A stretch of 13,600 nt of DNA, taken from the NCBI GenBank assembly GCA_017860375.1, contig JAGDMB010000030.1, positions 1 through 13,600 on the forward strand. Direction: 5' to 3'. Position numbers and translations under genes: made by a program. Below the pieces are notes generated by a model, which was given only the letters and a program-made list of their open reading frames with translations, was not told the origin of the DNA and did no database searches. This DNA comes from Bacteroidota bacterium (GTDB lineage Bacteria; Bacteroidota; Bacteroidia; Bacteroidales; UBA10428). Below are positions 11,879-13,600 of the stretch, one piece after another (position 1 is the stretch's first letter; the number at the start of each line of letters is the position of its first letter).

Positions 11879-13600
11879 TTAATGTATGATGAGCAACCGT
11901 GATGAATCCGAATTCCGTGTTGACAAACAACAGAAATAGATGCCGGCGCTGAATTCCGCAATATCAATAAGCACCCTGTTTTCGCCTGCCGGAAAACTCT
12001 TCCCGGGATTGATTTTACAGGTTCTTCCAAAAATATCGGTCAGCGTAATGTTTACATCGTCAGCCTGTGGAAGGGTAAAGACAAGGGTAAAACAGGTTTC
12101 TGCGGGATTCGGATAACAGGCAAAACCGGTACCACCGATTTCAGGTTCACCGCTCCGTGTAACGATGGAATTCTTATAATTAATAACAGGGTCGATGCAT
12201 GCTGCAGAGGAAGTATCGGTTTCATTCGTGGCCACGACTTTGTATGCATATTCATTGCCTGCCCCGATAAGGGTATCCGTAAAAGATTCACTGTTACTTG
12301 CAAGAAGCTGAACGGAATCAAGGGTATCATTGCGGTATTTGTATACAAGATACCCGGTCTCATTTCCTGCATTATCGTGCCAGCCAAGCTTTACCCCATC
12401 TTTGAATGCGGTGTCCTGTTTTAATCCGGTCGGGGGATAGACCGGATTCTCAATCTCAATTGCGGCCAGCATAAAGGGGCCTATGGCCTTCCCATCGTTT
12501 GAAACAATGGTGGTTTCGTATACATAATAATGATAGCTGCCATCGCGTCCGTTCCCAAGGCCGGCCGTCAGGCAGGTCTGGTCAAGGGTTAGCATGCCGG
12601 TGGAGCCAACCGTGATGAATTCCTTCAGGATACCTTCAAATCCGCGAATTGCAACGGAACGGTAGGCGGTGTCGATATACCCCTTTCGGACCGCTTTTGC
12701 AAGGGCATAGACAAACATGCATGAAACGGAGGATTCCAGGTAATTGCCTTCCCGGTGACCCTGGTCCACAACCTGCCACCAGACCCCCGAAGCACTGTCC
12801 TGGAAGTTTTTAATAGCCGGGGCAAAAAGGTTCAGGATCCTCAGTACCGAATCCCTTCTCCCATGATCGGCGGGTATATAATCAAGTGCATCCACCAGGG
12901 CCATGGCGTACCAGCCCATTGCCCTTCCCCAGAAGCTGGGAGACTGACCGGTGACAGAATCGGCCCATTCCTGCTGATGCGATTCATCCCACCCGTGATA
13001 ATACAAGCCCGTGACAGAATCACGCAAATGCTTGTGCGTCAATAGCAGTTGCAGGGCGACATCATCCATGGCAGCCGGTTCATTAAAGATTTCACCGTAT
13101 TCCGCATAAAAAGGACTTCCCATGTAAAGCCCATCCAGCCATATCTGCCATGGATACCGCTTTTTGTGCCAAAAAGCCCCTTCGGTAGTACGCGGATGTC
13201 CGCTCAGCTGACTTCGTAAAATGTCCGCGGCCTTTTTGTACTTTTCCATTCCGGTCTCACGGTATAGGAACAATACCGGGCATCCTTCCTTAATTTCATC
13301 GATATTATAGTCCGACAGGGTATAGCCGCTGATCGTTCCATCGCTTTTTACCGCCCTGTCGACGGTATTTTTGATATAGTCATAATATTTCTGCTCTCCG
13401 CTTATCTTCCATAATTCAGTATATCCCCTTAACACGGTACCGGTCACATAATCCCAGTCACCATAACTTCCGGGGTGGTTCTTCAGGGTGGATTCCGCCA
13501 TCGAAACGGCATAGGAAAACTTCTGTGCCCGTATATCGCCCGCGGTCAATAATAAAAACAGCACCCTGACCAGGAGCAGGGTGCCATTACCATTCAAAAG
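11879..13600 (-). CDS. GH105-type unsaturated glycuronyl hydrolase with FN3 and type IX sorting domains (N terminus cut by window edge)
   Basis: The catalytic domain (about 26-384, counted from the in-frame TTG at 13597) is an alpha/alpha-barrel of the GH105 (YteR/RhiN-like) type. Such enzymes hydrate and release 4,5-unsaturated uronic acid from oligosaccharides left by polysaccharide lyases. Typical motifs are WLDGLYMGSPF (153-163; D155 matches the catalytic Asp of YteR), SPSFWGRAMGWY (219-230), YLESSVSCMF (286-295) and a C-terminal VSNDGKAIGPF (365-375). A fibronectin type III-like domain follows (about 388-465). A type IX secretion sorting domain ends the protein (about 494-572, starting CYPNPAE and containing DIFGR and SAGIYF). 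The frame is open to the window edge and the visible signal peptide lacks a positively charged start before its hydrophobic core, so the true Met is probably a few codons outside. DUF4861 follows after 11 bases. Confidence 0.92.
   Translation of the reverse strand, partial: LLNGNGTLLLVRVLFLLLTAGDIRAQKFSYAVSMAESTLKNHPGSYGDWDYVTGTVLRGYTELWKISGEQKYYDYIKNTVDRAVKSDGTISGYTLSDYNIDEIKEGCPVLFLYRETGMEKYKKAADILRSQLSGHPRTTEGAFWHKKRYPWQIWLDGLYMGSPFYAEYGEIFNEPAAMDDVALQLLLTHKHLRDSVTGLYYHGWDESHQQEWADSVTGQSPSFWGRAMGWYAMALVDALDYIPADHGRRDSVLRILNLFAPAIKNFQDSASGVWWQVVDQGHREGNYLESSVSCMFVYALAKAVRKGYIDTAYRSVAIRGFEGILKEFITVGSTGMLTLDQTCLTAGLGNGRDGSYHYYVYETTIVSNDGKAIGPFMLAAIEIENPVYPPTGLKQDTAFKDGVKLGWHDNAGNETGYLVYKYRNDTLDSVQLLASNSESFTDTLIGAGNEYAYKVVATNETDTSSAACIDPVINYKNSIVTRSGEPEIGGTGFACYPNPAETCFTLVFTLPQADDVNITLTDIFGRTCKINPGKSFPAGENRVLIDIAEFSAGIYFCCLSTRNSDSSRLLIIH

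Noticed and set aside
11868..11930. Longer start for the DUF4861 gene at 11930
   Set aside because: It would overlap the GH105 gene by 52 bases and put 21 residues before an otherwise perfect signal peptide.

Overview
The window looks like a chromosomal piece of a Bacteroidota (Bacteroidetes) genome, probably Bacteroidales or a close relative. Four things point there. A glycoside hydrolase ends in a type IX secretion (Por) sorting domain. A one-piece 'propeller / Y_Y_Y / LuxR-type HTH' regulator is present, a type largely confined to this phylum. A short single-RRM RNA-binding protein is present. Candidate promoters match the phylum's TAnnTTTG -7 element. No rRNA, tRNA, CRISPR array, insertion sequence or phage gene was seen, and no gene-free stretch exceeds 300 bases (the longest is about 236 bases, at 1993-2228).

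Region A (1-4985, all minus strand) is a self-contained export and regulation module. Transcription runs from a sigma-54 (NtrC-class) response regulator (3580-4956) into an overlapping histidine kinase (2229-3590). After a 236-base spacer come a membrane-fusion/periplasmic adaptor protein (724-1992) and a MacB/LolD-type ABC ATPase (18-701). The permease expected next would lie beyond base 1. The spacer holds a good sigma-54 -24/-12 promoter (2031-2046) 38 bases upstream of the adaptor start, with repeated sequence about 65-125 bases further up that could bind the regulator. The kinase has two membrane helices joined by only a few residues. The most economical model is therefore an intramembrane-sensing kinase that activates an enhancer-binding protein, which in turn switches on the neighbouring exporter from a sigma-54 promoter.

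Region B (about 5017-7443, minus strand) has a small RRM RNA-binding protein followed by a strong stem-loop terminator that insulates it from region A. An AT-rich perfect inverted repeat lies in its promoter. Upstream of it is a long-chain acyl-CoA synthetase with its own candidate promoter.

Region C (7529-13600) is carbohydrate-related. A 1000-residue membrane-spanning regulator (plus strand) diverges from the acyl-CoA synthetase and converges on a two-gene minus-strand operon. That operon encodes a GH105-type unsaturated glycuronyl hydrolase with FN3 and type IX sorting domains (cut at its N terminus by the window edge), followed by a secreted DUF4861 protein. This resembles the edge of a polysaccharide utilisation locus for a uronic-acid-containing glycan such as rhamnogalacturonan. 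The regulator plausibly senses the breakdown products, but that link is inferred from position only.

No wholly unknown system is evident. The observations most worth checking are the sigma-54 exporter circuit, the 8-base (A)AGTTTGA repeat family found at two gene ends about 10.5 kb apart, and the DUF4861/GH105 partnership.
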